Source of the DNA: Planctomycetota bacterium
GTDB taxonomy: Bacteria; Planctomycetota; UBA1135; GCA-002686595
Length of the DNA: 5,894 nucleotides
Reading direction: 5' to 3'
Assembly (NCBI GenBank): GCA_016764635.1
Contig: JAESRM010000268.1
Location: 2,826 to 8,719 of the forward strand
The notes beneath the pieces are model-generated. The model made no database searches and was not told the DNA's origin. It worked only from the letters and a program-made list of their open reading frames with translations. Both the position numbers and the translations under genes were made by a program. Within the stretch, counting starts at the first letter, position 1, and every line of letters begins with the position of its first letter. This document shows, piece after piece, positions 5,378 through 5,894 of the stretch.

Positions 5378-5878
5378 TCAGTCCAACTTGAAGGAGCCGT
5401 GACCGTCTTTCTTGTGGCGACCTAGGCTGCGGTACATCTCGATGACCGTTTCTGCTTCGCCCTTGTGCGCGGCGAGTTCCATGGAAAGGACGACGCCGAG
5501 GGCCGTGTTGATTTTTTGCCTGTAGGTGATCTGGTACTGGATCCATTCGCTGTCGCTCATTTCGCCGTCGGGGCGCGGCGGTGCTTGGGAAAGGCCCACG
5601 ATGAGCGCGCCCTCTAGGGACTCGACAATTTTTATGATGGAAGTTTGGTTGGCAGCAAAGTCCCTGAGCATGGGGCGCATGGCTTTCATGCTGCGGTACA
5701 TGGTCTTCATGCCCAGTTGAAGTTCGGTGTGCTCTTCGGCGGCTTCGTGGGGAGCCTGGTCGGGGGATGCCGGCTCTTGGGTGGGGAAGGCAGCGGATAG
5801 GGACCAGGCGCCGGCCAGGCAGATCAGCCCAGCAAGGGGCAGGCCGAGCAGGCTTTTGGTGGGGCGGGATTTGAGCAT
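5378..5878 (-). CDS. Secreted cytochrome b562-like four-helix protein
   Basis: The 166-residue product has a basic start (residues 1-8), a hydrophobic core and a likely signal peptidase I site after SLSAA (about 30). The mature part is all helical. TELQLGMKTMYRSMKAM (51-67) lines up with the first helix of E. coli cytochrome b562, placing Met57 at the heme-ligand Met7. The segment from SQAPPRPDGEMSD to the end matches its helix 3-4 layout and puts His160 (in DGHGSFK) where ligand His102 sits. The spacing of 103 residues is close to the 95 in b562. There is no CxxCH, so heme would be bound non-covalently. These alignments are by eye from memory. It lies directly before the membrane cytochrome c gene and could pass electrons to it. 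An apo or stress-sensor role is the alternative. The leader is C-rich, with no Shine-Dalgarno sequence. Confidence 0.78.
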   Translation of the reverse strand: MLKSRPTKSLLGLPLAGLICLAGAWSLSAAFPTQEPASPDQAPHEAAEEHTELQLGMKTMYRSMKAMRPMLRDFAANQTSIIKIVESLEGALIVGLSQAPPRPDGEMSDSEWIQYQITYRQKINTALGVVLSMELAAHKGEAETVIEMYRSLGRHKKDGHGSFKLD

Positions 5879-5894
5879 GGGGAGAGTGTGGGGC

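Overview
This GC-rich window carries seven protein-coding genes (one cut by the left edge), one tRNA and several hairpin-forming intergenic elements. The best clue to the host is the gene at 4532-5371. It joins a planctomycete-type cytochrome c domain (CGDCH, then a distal GDMPPP methionine) to a four-helix DUF2231-like membrane domain, an arrangement I associate with Planctomycetota and relatives. Almost no start codon has a Shine-Dalgarno sequence and several leaders are C-rich, which fits such a lineage but does not prove it. I see no transposase, integrase, phage gene or CRISPR array. This looks like ordinary chromosome rather than an island.

Left block (1-2425, all minus strand, read from right to left): a tail-anchored zinc-ribbon protein (2009-2425), a ThiF/MoeB-type E1-like adenylyltransferase (984-2021) and a MobA/MocA-like nucleotidyltransferase (359-1003) overlap one another and form a compact operon. 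After a gap of about 100 bp comes the start of a DUF4388-domain protein (1-256). The E1-like enzyme and the nucleotidyltransferase both belong to families used in molybdenum-cofactor or sulfur-carrier chemistry, so a cofactor role is a reasonable inference. No sulfur-carrier protein or molybdoenzyme is present to confirm it.

Middle block (2426-3399): a divergent intergenic region with a short hairpin precedes a plus-strand coiled-coil protein of unknown function (2604-3068). A sigma-70-like promoter with a perfect TTGACA box then drives tRNA-His(GTG). This tRNA has the His-specific G-1:C73 pair, an encoded CCA, and a 5' leader that can pair with the 3' trailer.

Right block (3400-5894, all minus strand): a cytochrome b562-like secreted four-helix protein (5378-5878) is followed after 6 bp by the membrane cytochrome c gene, probably as a redox pair. 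An 80-bp near-perfect palindrome (4428-4507) sits just after that pair. Its mismatches become G-U pairs on the minus strand, so it probably acts as RNA at the 3' end of the cytochrome transcript. An HDOD-domain regulator with a degenerate HD site (3400-4245) follows. The most interesting items are the palindrome, the b562-like/cytochrome c pair, and the zinc-ribbon/E1/nucleotidyltransferase operon.
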